Assembly: GCF_002079305.1 (NCBI RefSeq) | Contig: NZ_CP015039.1 | Coordinates: 1,695,501-1,759,500, forward strand | DNA from: Rhodovulum sp. P5 | GTDB taxonomy: Bacteria; Pseudomonadota; Alphaproteobacteria; Rhodobacterales; Rhodobacteraceae | Direction of reading: 5' to 3' | Length of the DNA stretch: 64,000 nucleotides | Part shown: piece after piece, positions 28,349 to 37,546 of the stretch | How positions within the stretch are numbered: the first letter of the stretch is position 1 | Layout of the letters: each line of letters starts with the position of its first letter | Translations under genes and position numbers: made by a program | The notes under the pieces: generated by a model | Seen by the model: the letters and a program-made list of their open reading frames with translations, nothing else | Told to the model about the DNA's origin: nothing | The model's database searches: none

Positions 28349-28843
28349 ATGACGCGTGACGACCTTGTCCTGATGCCAACTCATCTGCGCTTTGCCGGGC
28401 GCCGGTTCCCCTGTTCGGTCGGCCGCTCCGGGGTGACCCGCGACAAGCATGAAGGGGACGGGGCAACGCCCAGAGGCATCCACCGGATCATCGGGATGCT
28501 TTACCGGCCTGACCGTCTGGCGCGGCCCGCCGCATGGGCCACCCCGATCCGCCCGGGGGATCTGTGGTCGGACGATCCCGCCGACGCGGCCTATAACCAG
28601 TTGGCGCACGCGCCGCATCCACACAGCCATGAACGGCTGCGGCGCCCCGATCCGCTTTACGATCTCGTGCTGATCACCGACTGGAACGCGCCGCCGGCCA
28701 CACCGGGCCGGGGGTCTGCGATCTTCCTGCACCAGTGGCGCAAGCCTCACCACCCGACCGAGGGGTGTGTCGCCTTTCGCCGCGACCACCTGACCTGGAT
28801 CGCGGCACGCCTCTCGCCCGGCAGCCGTCTGATCGTCGCCTGA
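28349..28843 (+). CDS. L,D-transpeptidase (YkuD-domain) family protein
   Basis: A 164-residue protein with the catalytic motif of L,D-transpeptidases: His128 in IFLHQWRK and TEGCVAF with the nucleophile Cys140. The substrate-gripping KHEGDGATPRG block lies near residue 34. These enzymes form 3-3 peptidoglycan crosslinks or attach lipoproteins. No signal peptide is seen, which is odd for a periplasmic enzyme but usual for this short subgroup. I start at ATG 28349 because it precedes the conserved N-terminus. Confidence 0.88.
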   Translation: MTRDDLVLMPTHLRFAGRRFPCSVGRSGVTRDKHEGDGATPRGIHRIIGMLYRPDRLARPAAWATPIRPGDLWSDDPADAAYNQLAHAPHPHSHERLRRPDPLYDLVLITDWNAPPATPGRGSAIFLHQWRKPHHPTEGCVAFRRDHLTWIAARLSPGSRLIVA

Positions 28844-28852
28844 GGGCGATAA

Positions 28853-28874
28853 CCGCCCCCCGGAAAGGGGGCGG
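28853..28874. terminator. Bidirectional terminator hairpin
   Basis: Perfect 8-bp stem CCGCCCCC/GGGGGCGG around CGGAAA, between the convergent YkuD-domain gene and coxM. There is no T-run on either side, so efficiency is uncertain. Confidence 0.55.
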
Positions 28875-28885
28875 CCCCGTGCTTC

Positions 28886-29674
28886 TCACCCTGCTTTTGC
28901 CACGGCTCTTTGTGTCATGACCTTTGCGAGATGGGCGCGGTATTGGGCGGTGCCGTGGATGTCTTCGATCATGTCGCCGGCGGGTGGGGTGAGGGGGGCG
29001 AGGGCGGCGGGGGAGAAGTCGGCGGTCAGCGCGGCTTCGGCCTCGGCCCAGCGGAACACGCCCTCCTCGGAGGCGCCGGTGATCGCCACGCGCACGCCCG
29101 CAGGGCCTTTGGCCACGAAGGCGCCGGTCAGCGCGAAGCGGGAGGCGGGTTGCTCGAACTTGGCATAGGCCGCCGCCTCCGGCACGGGGAAGTGGACGGC
29201 GGTGATGATCTCGCCCTCCTCCAGCGCGGTGGTGAACATGCCCTGGAAGAAGTCGTCGGCCGCGATCTCCCGGGTATGGGTCACCACCGTCGCGCCCGAG
29301 GCCAGCACCGCCGCGGGATAGCAGGCCGACGGGTCGTTATTGGCAAGGCTGCCGCCGATGGTGCCGCGATTGCGGACCGCGGGGTCGCCGATATGGCCCG
29401 CCAGCGCGGCCAGCGCGGGGTAATGGGCCGCGGCCTCGGCGGCCACCACCGCATGGGGCGTGGCGCCGCCGATGGTCAGCGTGCCGCCGTCCATCGAGAC
29501 CCCTTTCAGCTCCGCGATGCCGGTCAGGCTGACCAGTTTCGAGGGCGCCGCCAGCCGCTGTTTCAACGAGGGGATCAGCGTCTGCCCGCCCCCCAGCGCC
29601 TGCGCCTCTTCGGTGCCAAGCGCGTCGATGGCCTCGGCCAGTGTCGCGGGGCGGTCGAATTCGAATGCGTACAT
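28886..29674 (-). CDS. coxM: Molybdenum hydroxylase FAD-binding (medium) subunit, CoxM-like
   Basis: It carries FAD and passes electrons from the iron-sulfur subunit onward in a three-subunit xanthine-dehydrogenase-family enzyme. The 262-residue protein has the FAD-binding stretches ALGGGQTLIPSLKQR (about 26-40) and NRGTIGGSLANNDPSACYPA (about 102-121). It is the last gene of the leftward S-L-M order, which is the form II order. Only 12 bases separate it from coxL. Confidence 0.92.
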   Translation of the reverse strand: MYAFEFDRPATLAEAIDALGTEEAQALGGGQTLIPSLKQRLAAPSKLVSLTGIAELKGVSMDGGTLTIGGATPHAVVAAEAAAHYPALAALAGHIGDPAVRNRGTIGGSLANNDPSACYPAAVLASGATVVTHTREIAADDFFQGMFTTALEEGEIITAVHFPVPEAAAYAKFEQPASRFALTGAFVAKGPAGVRVAITGASEEGVFRWAEAEAALTADFSPAALAPLTPPAGDMIEDIHGTAQYRAHLAKVMTQRAVAKAG

Positions 29675-29686
29675 GGACAGTCCTCC

Positions 29687-32053
29687 TCAGCCCTGCATGG
29701 CGGCCCAGACGCGCGACGGCGTCAGCGGCATGTCGATATGGGTGACCGATATGTGGCCCGCGCGCTGCAGCGCATCGACCACGGCATTGACCACCGCGGG
29801 CGGGGAGCCGATGGCCCCGGCCTCGCCACAGCCCTTCACCCCCAGGGGGTTGTGGGTGCAGGGCGTGGCGCAGGAATGATCGACCGCGTAGAACGGCACG
29901 TCATCGGCCCTGGGCATCGCGTAATCCATGTAGGAGCCCGACAGAAGCTGGCCGTACTCGTCGAACACCGCGCCCTCCAGCAGCGCCTGCCCGATGCCCT
30001 GGGCGATGCCGCCATGCACCTGCCCCGAGACGATCATCGGGTTCACGATATTGCCGAAGTCGTCCGCGGCGGCAAAAGAGACCACATCGACCTTGCCGGT
30101 CTCGGGGTCGACCTCCACCTCGCAGGCATAGGCGCCGGCGGGGTAGGTGAAGTTGTTGGGGTCGTAGAAGGCGGTTTCCTCCAGCCCCGGTTCGATATCC
30201 TCCAGCGGGTAGTTGTGGGGGACATAAGCCGCCAGCGTCACGGCGCCCCAGGCGACCGACTTGTCGGTGCCCGCCACGGTGAACTGGCCGTCCTTCAACT
30301 CGATGTCCTCGGGAGAGGCCTCCATCAGATGGGCCGCGATCTTCTTCGCCTTGGCGATGATCTTCTCGGTCGCCCGCACCATCGCCGATCCGCCGACGGC
30401 GAGGCTGCGCGAGCCATAGGTGCCCATGCCCATCGGCGTGTTGGCGGTATCGCCATGGACGATCTCGACCATGTCCTCGCCGATGCCGATCATGTCGGCC
30501 ACGACTTGCGCAAAGGTCGTCTCATGCCCCTGCCCGTGGCTGTGGCTGCCGGTCATCACCACCAGGCCGCCGGTGGCGTTCACCCGCACCGTGGCCGATT
30601 CATACAAACCGGCCCGCGCGCCCAACTGGCCCACCAGTTGGCTGGGCGCGATCCCGCAGGCCTCGATATAGCAGTTGATGCCAAGGCCGCGCAGGCGCCC
30701 GCGGGCCTTGCTCTCCGCCAGCCGCGCCTCGAAGCCCGAGAGGTCGATCATCTCCAGAAGCTTGTCCATCGTCGCGTTGTAATCGCCGGTGTCGTATTCC
30801 ACCGCGACGGGCGTGGCATAGGGAAACTCGGTGACGAAGTTCTTCCGGCGGAGGTCCACCGGGTCCATCCCCAGCTCCCGCGCGGCCTTGTCGATCACCC
30901 GTTCCAGCTGGAAGGTCGCCTCGGGCCGGCCCGCGCCGCGATAGGCATCCACCGGCACCGTGTTGGTGAACACCGCCTTGACGTTCACATAGATCAGCGG
31001 TGTCTTGTAATTGCCCGCCATCAGCGTGCCGTGCAGCCAGGTCGGGATCGACGGCGCGAAGGTCGACAGATACGCGCCCATATTGGCGTAAGTCTCGGTC
31101 CTGAGCGCGGTGAAGTTGGCCTCGGCATCCAGCGCCAGTTCGATCTTCGTGACATGATCGCGGCCATGGGCATCGGAGATGAACGCCTCCGACCGCGTGC
31201 AGGTCCATTTCACCGGGCGCCTGATCGCCTTCGCGGCGAAGGTGCAGAACGCCTCTTCCGCATAGTGGAAGATCTTCGACCCGAAGCCGCCGCCCACATC
31301 CGGGGCCACCACGCGCAGCTTGTGCTCGGGGATGCCCAGCACGAAGGCCCCCATCAACAGCCGGATCACATGGGGGTTCTGCGAGGTGGTGTAAAGCGTG
31401 CTGTCCTCGGTCGCGGGGTTGAAATCGCCCACCGCCACCCGCGGTTCCATCGCGTTGGGGATCAGCCGCTGGTTCACAAGCTCCAGCGTGGTGACGTGAT
31501 GGGCCGCCTCGAACGCGGCATTCACCGCCTCGCGGTTCTCCTCCACGAAGCCCCAGTCATAACAAAGGTTCGAACTCAGATCGTCATGCACCCTGGGCGC
31601 GCCGTCCGCCAGCGCCGCCTTCATGTCGAGCACCGGGTCCAGTTCCTCGATATCGGGGTCGACGGCCTCGGCCGCGTCGCGGGCCTGGTCCTCGGTCTCG
31701 GCCACCACCACGGCGATCGGGTCGCCCACATGGCGCACCTTGCCCTGGGCCAGCACCGGGTGGCCGGGTTCCTGCATCGGTTCCCCATGCCGGTCGGTCA
31801 CCTGCCAGCCGCAGGGCAGGCCCCCCACGCCCTCGAAATCCGCACCGGTGAAGACGCGGATCACGCCGGGCATCGCTTCGGCGGCCGCGGTGTCCACCCC
31901 GTTCAGTTTCCCATGGGCCACCTGGGAGCGCACGAAGACCGCATAGGCCTGCCCCGCCAGGTTGATGTCGTCGGTATACCGGCCCCGGCCGGTCAGGAAC
32001 CGCTTGTCCTCGCGCCGCTTGGAACTGGCGCCGATGCCGTGATCTTTCGGCAT
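29687..32053 (-). CDS. coxL: Molybdopterin-binding large subunit, form II CoxL-like
   Basis: This is the catalytic subunit of a xanthine-dehydrogenase-family hydroxylase with a molybdenum cofactor. It is 788 residues; the ATG at 32053 has GGGAGGA upstream. The active-site loop reads AYRGAGR (around residue 369), the form II signature; true aerobic CO dehydrogenases (form I) have AYRCSFR with the catalytic cysteine. CO oxidation is therefore unlikely and the substrate is unknown. Cofactor-binding GGGFGSK and [11 protein letters not shown] are present. The gene is named after its family, not a proven activity. Confidence 0.9.
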   Translation of the reverse strand: MPKDHGIGASSKRREDKRFLTGRGRYTDDINLAGQAYAVFVRSQVAHGKLNGVDTAAAEAMPGVIRVFTGADFEGVGGLPCGWQVTDRHGEPMQEPGHPVLAQGKVRHVGDPIAVVVAETEDQARDAAEAVDPDIEELDPVLDMKAALADGAPRVHDDLSSNLCYDWGFVEENREAVNAAFEAAHHVTTLELVNQRLIPNAMEPRVAVGDFNPATEDSTLYTTSQNPHVIRLLMGAFVLGIPEHKLRVVAPDVGGGFGSKIFHYAEEAFCTFAAKAIRRPVKWTCTRSEAFISDAHGRDHVTKIELALDAEANFTALRTETYANMGAYLSTFAPSIPTWLHGTLMAGNYKTPLIYVNVKAVFTNTVPVDAYRGAGRPEATFQLERVIDKAARELGMDPVDLRRKNFVTEFPYATPVAVEYDTGDYNATMDKLLEMIDLSGFEARLAESKARGRLRGLGINCYIEACGIAPSQLVGQLGARAGLYESATVRVNATGGLVVMTGSHSHGQGHETTFAQVVADMIGIGEDMVEIVHGDTANTPMGMGTYGSRSLAVGGSAMVRATEKIIAKAKKIAAHLMEASPEDIELKDGQFTVAGTDKSVAWGAVTLAAYVPHNYPLEDIEPGLEETAFYDPNNFTYPAGAYACEVEVDPETGKVDVVSFAAADDFGNIVNPMIVSGQVHGGIAQGIGQALLEGAVFDEYGQLLSGSYMDYAMPRADDVPFYAVDHSCATPCTHNPLGVKGCGEAGAIGSPPAVVNAVVDALQRAGHISVTHIDMPLTPSRVWAAMQG

Positions 32054-32141
32054 GTCTCTGTCCTCCCTCAAGGAATGTCCGGTGCGCGGGACGGCCCCGT
32101 CCGGGCCCCCATGCCCGCCCGCCGCTGGTGGTGTGCCGCGC

Positions 32142-32642
32142 CTATTCCGCCGCGATGGCGTCGCCGCCGATATGGGACACGTCCTGACCGCTGGCCGCCA
32201 GGATCGCCTTGACGATGTTGTGGTAGCCCGTGCAGCGGCAGATATTGCCCTCCAGATAGGCGCGCACCTCCGCCTCGGTCGGCTTGGGATTGTCCGCCAG
32301 AAGCGCCGCCGCCGACATCACCATCCCCGGCGTGCAGAACCCGCATTGCAGCCCGTGATGGTCCTGGAACGCCTGCTGGATCACGCTCAGCGAACCGTCC
32401 GCATTGGCCATCCCCTCGATCGTGACAACCTCCGCCCCGGCCGCCTCTGCCGCCAGCATCGTGCAGGACTTCACCGCCCGACCGTCCACATGCACAACAC
32501 ACGCCCCGCATTGCGACGTGTCACAGCCAACATGCGTCCCCGTCAGGCCCAAACCCTCCCGCAGAAACTCGACAAGCAGCGTACGACCCTCAATAGCCCC
32601 ACTCAACAAACGGCCGTTCACCGTCATGGATATTTCAACCAT
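32142..32642 (-). CDS. coxS: [2Fe-2S] small subunit of the molybdenum hydroxylase, CoxS-like
   Basis: The electron-transfer subunit, 166 residues. The plant-type ferredoxin cluster is held by Cys40, 45, 48 and 60 ([10 protein letters not shown]). The second, alpha-helical cluster is held by Cys99, 102, 134 and 136 (CGFC and ICRC). It is the first gene of coxS-L-M. I choose the second of two close ATGs because GGGAGG would overlap the first too tightly. Confidence 0.95.
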   Translation of the reverse strand: MVEISMTVNGRLLSGAIEGRTLLVEFLREGLGLTGTHVGCDTSQCGACVVHVDGRAVKSCTMLAAEAAGAEVVTIEGMANADGSLSVIQQAFQDHHGLQCGFCTPGMVMSAAALLADNPKPTEAEVRAYLEGNICRCTGYHNIVKAILAASGQDVSHIGGDAIAAE

Positions 32643-32725
32643 CGACATTCCTCCCTGTCATTAGTCTCAAGTTAAGCACGCACCCCCGGCTTTGAGAACC
32701 GTTTATCGGAAGCGCGACCTCCCCC

Positions 32726-32747
32726 CTTCTTCTTGGCCCAAATACCC
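32726..32747 (+). repeat. Dispersed intergenic repeat, copy 1
   Basis: CTTCTTCTTGGCCCAAATAC plus CC, followed by GC-rich sequence. Related copies lie at 36464-36498 (reverse) and 48164-48230. All three are between genes. See the findings. Confidence 0.65.
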
Positions 32748-32792
32748 ACGGCACACCGCCGCCGCCCGGACCAATGGCCGGGCAAGGGCGCC

Positions 32793-33791
32793 TCACCCCT
32801 CCCGCGGCTGGGGGCGCGACGGGATTTCCTTCAATAGCCCCCCCACCCCCATCTGCGCGATCTCGTCGCTTGCCACGGTCAGCCCGCAGGCCACGCGTTC
32901 CAGCACCCAGTCGGCCCCGTTCAGCGCGGGCGATCGGGCACAGCCGGGAAGCCCGATCACGGGACGCGCGTCCAGTTTTCCGATGAACAGCAGGTTGCCG
33001 GGATCCACGGGCATGCCGAACCGCTCCACCACGCCGCCTGCGGCGCGCAGGGCCTCTGGCGCGGTGTCATGGGCGTCGGAGGTGGCGGAACCGCTGAGGA
33101 TCAGGGCGATCTCCCCCGGCAGATCGGACAGCGCCGCGGCCATGTCCGTGACACGGTGCGGGACGACCCGTACCGCCTCAAGCTCGATCCCAAGGGCGGA
33201 CAGGCGCGCGGCAATCGCCTCTCGCCCCTTGTCGATCAGACCGGGTTTCTGGCCCGGCACCTCGGACAGCACCAGACCTGCGCTTTTCCGGACAACCGGC
33301 GATACCCGCAACGCGCCGGCGGCCACGGCACAGGCATCGGCAAGGACCGGGCCCGAGACCGCATAGGGAATGATCTTGACCGTCCCGACCAGCAGGCCGG
33401 GCGTGACCCGGGTGAAGGGCGCGAGCGTGGCCAGCGTCACGCCCGGATCAATCCGGTTGAGCGCGTGGATTTTCTCGACATCCAGCCCGACGACACCGGG
33501 GCAGACCGCGTGCAGGTTGACCCGCCCCCGCGCGGCGGGCCCCACCCGCAGGAAAGCCGTGGCCGGATCGGGCACCAGCGCCCGGGCCAGTTGACCGGCC
33601 GCCGCGTCTTCGGCCACGTCACCGGGGTCGAGCCGGGCGACCGTCACCTCAAACACCCCCGCGTCCCGCAACGCGGCGAGTTCGGCGGGGCCAAGCACGA
33701 TGCCTTTCTTCAGCATGACGGCGCCGGCCCGCACGGAATGGGCGAGGGTCGCGCCCTCGGCCCCGTCAACGGGCACCGGCCCGAAGCGCAT
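32793..33791 (-). CDS. MoeA/MogA-like molybdopterin-binding domain protein
   Basis: A 332-residue protein whose second half has the molybdopterin-binding (MoCF) fold: VVPHRVTDMAAALSDLPGEIALILSGSATSD, and a C-terminal GLPGCARSPALNGADWVLER. It probably helps to insert or mature the molybdenum cofactor of the neighbouring hydroxylase. Its start codon overlaps the stop of the xdhC-like gene (ATGA), so the two are translated together. It differs from MoeA proper in length and in lacking domains at the N-terminus. Confidence 0.85.
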   Translation of the reverse strand: MRFGPVPVDGAEGATLAHSVRAGAVMLKKGIVLGPAELAALRDAGVFEVTVARLDPGDVAEDAAAGQLARALVPDPATAFLRVGPAARGRVNLHAVCPGVVGLDVEKIHALNRIDPGVTLATLAPFTRVTPGLLVGTVKIIPYAVSGPVLADACAVAAGALRVSPVVRKSAGLVLSEVPGQKPGLIDKGREAIAARLSALGIELEAVRVVPHRVTDMAAALSDLPGEIALILSGSATSDAHDTAPEALRAAGGVVERFGMPVDPGNLLFIGKLDARPVIGLPGCARSPALNGADWVLERVACGLTVASDEIAQMGVGGLLKEIPSRPQPREG

Positions 33792-34777
33792 CAGCCCTGC
33801 CTCAGGCGCTGGATCACCTCAGCCAGGATCGACACCGCGATTTCGGCCGGCGATTTCGCCCCGATGTTCAGCCCGACGGGGGCGTGGATCCGCGCGATGC
33901 GATCCGCGGGCACGCCGGCCGACTCCAGCCGCGCCACGCGTTTGGCATGGGTCCGGGTGGACCCAAGGCAGCCCAGATAGAACATGTCGGAGTCAAGCGC
34001 TGCCAGAATCGCGGGGTCATCCAGTTTGGGATCATGGGTCAGCGTCACCACCGCGGTGCGCGCATCCAGCCCGTGGGCGGCCAGTGCCGCATCGGGCCAG
34101 TCGTCAAGGATCGTCTCGCCCGGAAACCGCTCGGCGGCGCCAAAGGCCGGGCGCGGGTCGATCAGCGTGGGCGCAAAGCCGGCAAGACGGGCCATCTGCA
34201 CCAGCGGCTGCGCGATATGCACCGCGCCGACGATGGCCATGCGCAAGGGCGGGTTGTGGATACCGACGAAGGTTTCGCCCTCGAACCCCGATTTGTCGCT
34301 TCGCATCCGTTCTGCAATCACGGCCCCCAAGTCGGGATCGTCGGGGCCGGCAAGCCGCCGCTGCCAGCGTACTACATCGACGACATAGGCGATGGCCGTC
34401 CGCTGCGCACGGGCCGCGACAAGATCCGCCAGCAGCGCCACGGGCAGGGCTGCCCCCACCGGTTCGACCAGAACCCGGATGCGCCCGCCACAGGCCAGAC
34501 CCACGGCAAAGGCGTCCTCGTCGCTGACGCCGAACTCCAATAAGCGCGGCTTGCCATCCTCCAGCGCCTCCAGCGCCTCGGCGATCACCGCCCCCTCGAC
34601 ACAACCGCCCGACACCGACCCGGCCATCCCGGCCTCGCCCGATATCGCCAACTGGCTGCCGACGGGCCGGGGCGCACTGCCCCAGGTTTCCACGACGGTG
34701 GCAAGGGCGGCCTTCTTGCCACTCTGGTGCCAGTCCAGCGCAAGTTCCGGAATCGCATCATGATCGCCGATCTGCAT
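33791..34777 (-). CDS. XdhC/CoxI family maturation protein
   Basis: It belongs to the family that binds and sulfurates molybdenum cofactor before insertion into xanthine-dehydrogenase-type enzymes. The 328-residue protein has the N-terminal XdhC domain (LATVVETWGSAPRPVGSQLA, GSVSGGCVEGAVI) and the C-terminal Rossmann domain (TLIDPRPAFGAAERFP, YLGCLGSTRTHAKR). The start is ATG 34777 behind GGAGGACCCC. It is coupled to the moeA-like gene and probably expressed with the hydroxylase genes downstream. Confidence 0.92.
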   Translation of the reverse strand: MQIGDHDAIPELALDWHQSGKKAALATVVETWGSAPRPVGSQLAISGEAGMAGSVSGGCVEGAVIAEALEALEDGKPRLLEFGVSDEDAFAVGLACGGRIRVLVEPVGAALPVALLADLVAARAQRTAIAYVVDVVRWQRRLAGPDDPDLGAVIAERMRSDKSGFEGETFVGIHNPPLRMAIVGAVHIAQPLVQMARLAGFAPTLIDPRPAFGAAERFPGETILDDWPDAALAAHGLDARTAVVTLTHDPKLDDPAILAALDSDMFYLGCLGSTRTHAKRVARLESAGVPADRIARIHAPVGLNIGAKSPAEIAVSILAEVIQRLRQG

Positions 34778-34945
34778 GGGGTCCTCCTCCTCACGTTTCG
34801 GAATATTGGGCGGCGGAACGGCCCTTGGCCAGTCATCAAAAAGGAGGAGACCGGGGCGCACGGCACTGCACGGTCCACCCCAGAAAAGGCGGCGGCGCAC
34901 GGGGTCGGCGGCAGCACCGGCCGGAATGCAACATTCCAAAATCCC

Positions 34946-35100
34946 AAAGAAAAACGCCGTGGGAGGGAGGGCCCACGGCGTCTCATGATTTGGTGCCTCG
35001 GGAGGGAGGGCCCTCGGCACCCGGGAACCTGTGTTGGGAAAGACACAGGGACGTGATGTGCGGTTCACCGGAGAATGTCGGGAAGTCATTCACCGCCGCA
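34946..35100 (-). ncRNA. Candidate small RNA with two anti-Shine-Dalgarno hairpin loops
   Basis: On the reverse strand, three hairpins lie in a row: CCTGTGT/ACACAGG (about 35045-35025), then GGTGCCGAGGG/CCCTCGG-type stem (35021-34992, two mismatches), then a perfect ACGCCGTGGG/CCCACGGCGT stem (34981-34954). The last two have the same loop, CCCTCCCT, flanked by CCC, so CCCUCCCUCCC is exposed, complementary to ribosome-binding sites. TTTTTCTTT follows the last stem, a rho-independent terminator. The layout resembles the alphaproteobacterial alpha-r14/CcsR RNAs. The 5' end is a guess. Confidence 0.65.
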
Positions 35101-35140
35101 ATCCGTATATCTCAAATGCATCTTTGAGTCGACCCGAACT

Positions 35141-35154
35141 TTGATCCAGATCAA
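35141..35154. promoter_or_regulatory. FNR/FnrL-type box
   Basis: TTGATCCAGATCAA is a perfect match to the TTGAT-N4-ATCAA consensus. It lies 5 bases after the coxE stop and about 50 bases upstream of an AT-rich stretch (GATATA on the reverse strand at 35111-35106) that could be the -10 region of the small RNA. No rightward gene starts here, so the leftward RNA or xdhC is the likely target. Confidence 0.65.
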
Positions 35155-35159
35155 ACTAG

Positions 35160-36419
35160 TCAGGATTGCCGCATCATTTTCAGCATCCTGTCCCGGTCCC
35201 CGACATCGTCGGCGCGGGAAATCGCCTGCGCCAGATCCTCCAGCGACTGGATCGAATGGCCCGCGCGAAAGCAGTCCACATGCGGCAGGATCGTTCGTAT
35301 CCCCTTGGCTTTCGGGGCAAATCCGTCCCAGCGCAGCAGCGGGTTGATCCAGATCAGCCGCCGTGCCGACAGGTGCAGGCGCTCCATCTCCTGCGACAGG
35401 GTGTCCGCCTCGTCCCGATCCAGCCCGTCGGTGATCATCAGCACGACAGCGCCGGTGCCCAGGACCCGCCGCGACCAGTCGCGGTTGAAGGCGTGCAGCG
35501 CCGTTGCGATTCGCGTGCCGCCCTCCCAATCCTGCGCTTCGGCCCCCGCGGCGGCCAGCGCGGCATCGACATCGCGCCGGGCCAGTTGCCGGGTGATGTT
35601 GGTCAGCCGGGTACCGAAGGTGAAGGCATGCACCTTGGCCCAGCCCGCGCCCTTTTCATTGGCGACCGCATGCAGGAAATGCAGAACCATGCGCGAATAT
35701 TGCGACATCGACCCCGAGATATCGCACAGCACCACGAGGTTGGGCCAACGCTGGCGGCGGTTCTTCTGGGCGAACTCCCGGATCTCTCCGCCCTGCCGCA
35801 GGGCCGTGCGCATGGTCCCGCGCCAGTCGGGCAACCGCCCATGCCGGTCGGCCCGTGTCCGGCGAGAGGTCAGCGGTTTGACCGGCAGCGACAGCCGGGC
35901 CAGCATCCGTTTCGCCTCGGCCACCTCGGCGGTGCTCATCTGCTCGAAATCGAGGGTCTTGAGACGTTCCCGCCCCGACTGGGTCTGGCTGGCGTCGATC
36001 TCGATTTCCTCGCCCGGTTCCTCCTCGGGCACCTCCGGCAGCTCCGGCTCGATCCCGTCCAGCAACGCCTCTGCCGCCCGCTTCTCCGCCGCCTTGGCCT
36101 TCCGCTCCTCCGCCACTCCGCGCATCGAGGGCAGCATCAGGCTCATCATATGCTCCAGAAACCGCGGGTCGCGCCAATACAGGCGAAACACCTGATCATA
36201 AACCTGCCGGTGTTCGGGGCGCGAGATGAAGCAGGCGGCCAACGTGTGATAGAAATCGCCCCGTTCGGAAAACCCCGCGGCCTCTACCGCGCGGATCGCA
36301 TCGATCACCCGGCCGGGCCCCACGGGCAGGCCCGCCTTTCGCAGCGCCCGTGCGAAATGGAGGATGTTGTGAGAGAGCTTTGGCTCTTCGGGGATATCGA
36401 GCGGGGGGAGGTTTGCCAT
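35160..36419 (-). CDS. coxE: VWA-domain protein of the cox cluster (CoxE)
   Basis: The 419-residue cytoplasmic protein has a von Willebrand factor A domain in its second half, with the metal-ion site DISGSMS (start [10 protein letters not shown]) and later [10 protein letters not shown]. With the AAA+ protein CoxD it forms a MoxR-VWA pair; in carboxydotrophs this pair is needed to mature the copper/sulfur-containing CO dehydrogenase active site. Here it accompanies a form II enzyme, so the exact role is open. An acidic linker lies around residues 120-145. Confidence 0.92.
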   Translation of the reverse strand: MANLPPLDIPEEPKLSHNILHFARALRKAGLPVGPGRVIDAIRAVEAAGFSERGDFYHTLAACFISRPEHRQVYDQVFRLYWRDPRFLEHMMSLMLPSMRGVAEERKAKAAEKRAAEALLDGIEPELPEVPEEEPGEEIEIDASQTQSGRERLKTLDFEQMSTAEVAEAKRMLARLSLPVKPLTSRRTRADRHGRLPDWRGTMRTALRQGGEIREFAQKNRRQRWPNLVVLCDISGSMSQYSRMVLHFLHAVANEKGAGWAKVHAFTFGTRLTNITRQLARRDVDAALAAAGAEAQDWEGGTRIATALHAFNRDWSRRVLGTGAVVLMITDGLDRDEADTLSQEMERLHLSARRLIWINPLLRWDGFAPKAKGIRTILPHVDCFRAGHSIQSLEDLAQAISRADDVGDRDRMLKMMRQS

Positions 36420-36463
36420 ACTGGATCCCGGTTCTTGGCGGAGAGGTCCGGGGCTGTCCGCCC

Positions 36464-36498
36464 CCGGCCCCCCAAGGATATTTGCGACCAGAAGAAGG
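36464..36498 (-). repeat. Dispersed intergenic repeat, copy 2
   Basis: The reverse strand reads CCTTCTTCTGG, then CGCAAATATCC and a G-rich stretch, close to the copies at 32726 and 48164. It fills the gap between coxD and coxE. Confidence 0.55.
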
Positions 36499-36499
36499 G

Positions 36500-37423
36500 T
36501 CAGGCGGGGGCAAGCTCGGCGCGCACCTCGTCCAGCAACCGCTTCGCCTCCGACCCCTCGATCTTCTGGATATCGTCCTGGTATTTCAGAAGCGCCCCGA
36601 CCGTGTCGGCAATGACTTGCGGCGACAAATCAATCACATCCAGCGCCAGAAGACATTTCGCCCAGTCGATGGTTTCAGCCACGCCCGGCTTCTTGAACAG
36701 GTCCTCGGTGCGCAGCTTCTGCACGAAGGCCACGATCTCGCGGCTCAGCGTCTCGGCGGCCTCCGGCGCGCGGGCGTGCAGGATGTCGAGTTCCCTTTCG
36801 AAATCGGGATAGTCGACCCAGTGATACAGGCACCGGCGTTTCAGGGCGTCATGCACCTCTCGCGTGCGGTTGGAGGTGATGACCACGATCGGCGGATGCT
36901 CCGCCCGGATCGTGCCGAGTTCGGGGATGGTGACCTGAAAATCGCTCAGCGCCTCCAGCAGGAAGGCCTCGAACGGCTCATCGGTGCGGTCAAGCTCATC
37001 GATCAGCAGCACGGGCGGCCCTTCGACATGGGGGCGCATGGCCTGCAAAAGCGGCCGTTCGATCAAGTAGTCCTGCGAGAACAGCTCATCCTTCAGCGCC
37101 TGCCGATCCGCGCCCGCGCCCTCGAACCCCATCGCCTCGGCGGTGCGGATGGCGATCATCTGTTCGGCAAAGTTCCACTCATAGACCGCACTGGCCGCAT
37201 CCAGCCCCTCATAGCATTGCAGGCGGATAAGCCTCCGGCCCAGTGCGGCCGCGATGGCCTTGGCGATCTCGGTCTTGCCGGTGCCGGGCTCGCCCTCCAG
37301 AAACAGGGGCTTGCCCAGCCGCATCGCCAGAAACACGACCGTGCCCAGCGCCCGGCCACAGACATAGTTCTGCCCCGCCAGCATCTTCTGCACATCGTCG
37401 ATCGACCCGAGCGTTTCGCCCAT
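36500..37423 (-). CDS. coxD: MoxR-family AAA+ ATPase (CoxD)
   Basis: A 307-residue AAA+ ATPase that acts with CoxE as a chaperone for the cofactor site of molybdenum hydroxylases. It has Walker [18 protein letters not shown] (about 40-56), Walker [15 protein letters not shown], and sensor 1 [20 protein letters not shown]. The ATG at 37423 is chosen over an upstream TTG because GGAGGACG precedes it. First gene of the leftward cox cluster. Confidence 0.92.
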   Translation of the reverse strand: MGETLGSIDDVQKMLAGQNYVCGRALGTVVFLAMRLGKPLFLEGEPGTGKTEIAKAIAAALGRRLIRLQCYEGLDAASAVYEWNFAEQMIAIRTAEAMGFEGAGADRQALKDELFSQDYLIERPLLQAMRPHVEGPPVLLIDELDRTDEPFEAFLLEALSDFQVTIPELGTIRAEHPPIVVITSNRTREVHDALKRRCLYHWVDYPDFERELDILHARAPEAAETLSREIVAFVQKLRTEDLFKKPGVAETIDWAKCLLALDVIDLSPQVIADTVGALLKYQDDIQKIEGSEAKRLLDEVRAELAPA

Positions 37424-37546
37424 ACCTCGTCCTCCCCTTTTCCCCAGACCTGCACGGGGAACGCGAGCGGTCAAGCCAACCGCCGCGATTGCCCCACCCT
37501 GCCCCGCGCGCTATCCCTCGTCCATAAGCCTAAAGGAGGACACCGC

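Larger units (their letters stand above)
34778..35159. other. Regulatory gap between coxE and xdhC-like gene
   Basis: No protein gene. It contains the FNR-type box, the candidate small RNA and, left of the RNA terminator (34778-34945), the leader of the xdhC-like gene with an inverted repeat GGAATGCAACATTCC near 34923. Confidence 0.6.

Noticed and set aside
29687..32053. Aerobic CO dehydrogenase (form I)
   Set aside because: The active-site loop is AYRGAGR, not AYRCSFR, and the subunit order is S-L-M.
28910..32212. Long plus-strand open frame (1100 codons) opposite coxM and coxL
   Set aside because: Antisense to two clear enzyme genes; composition is that of a shadow frame.
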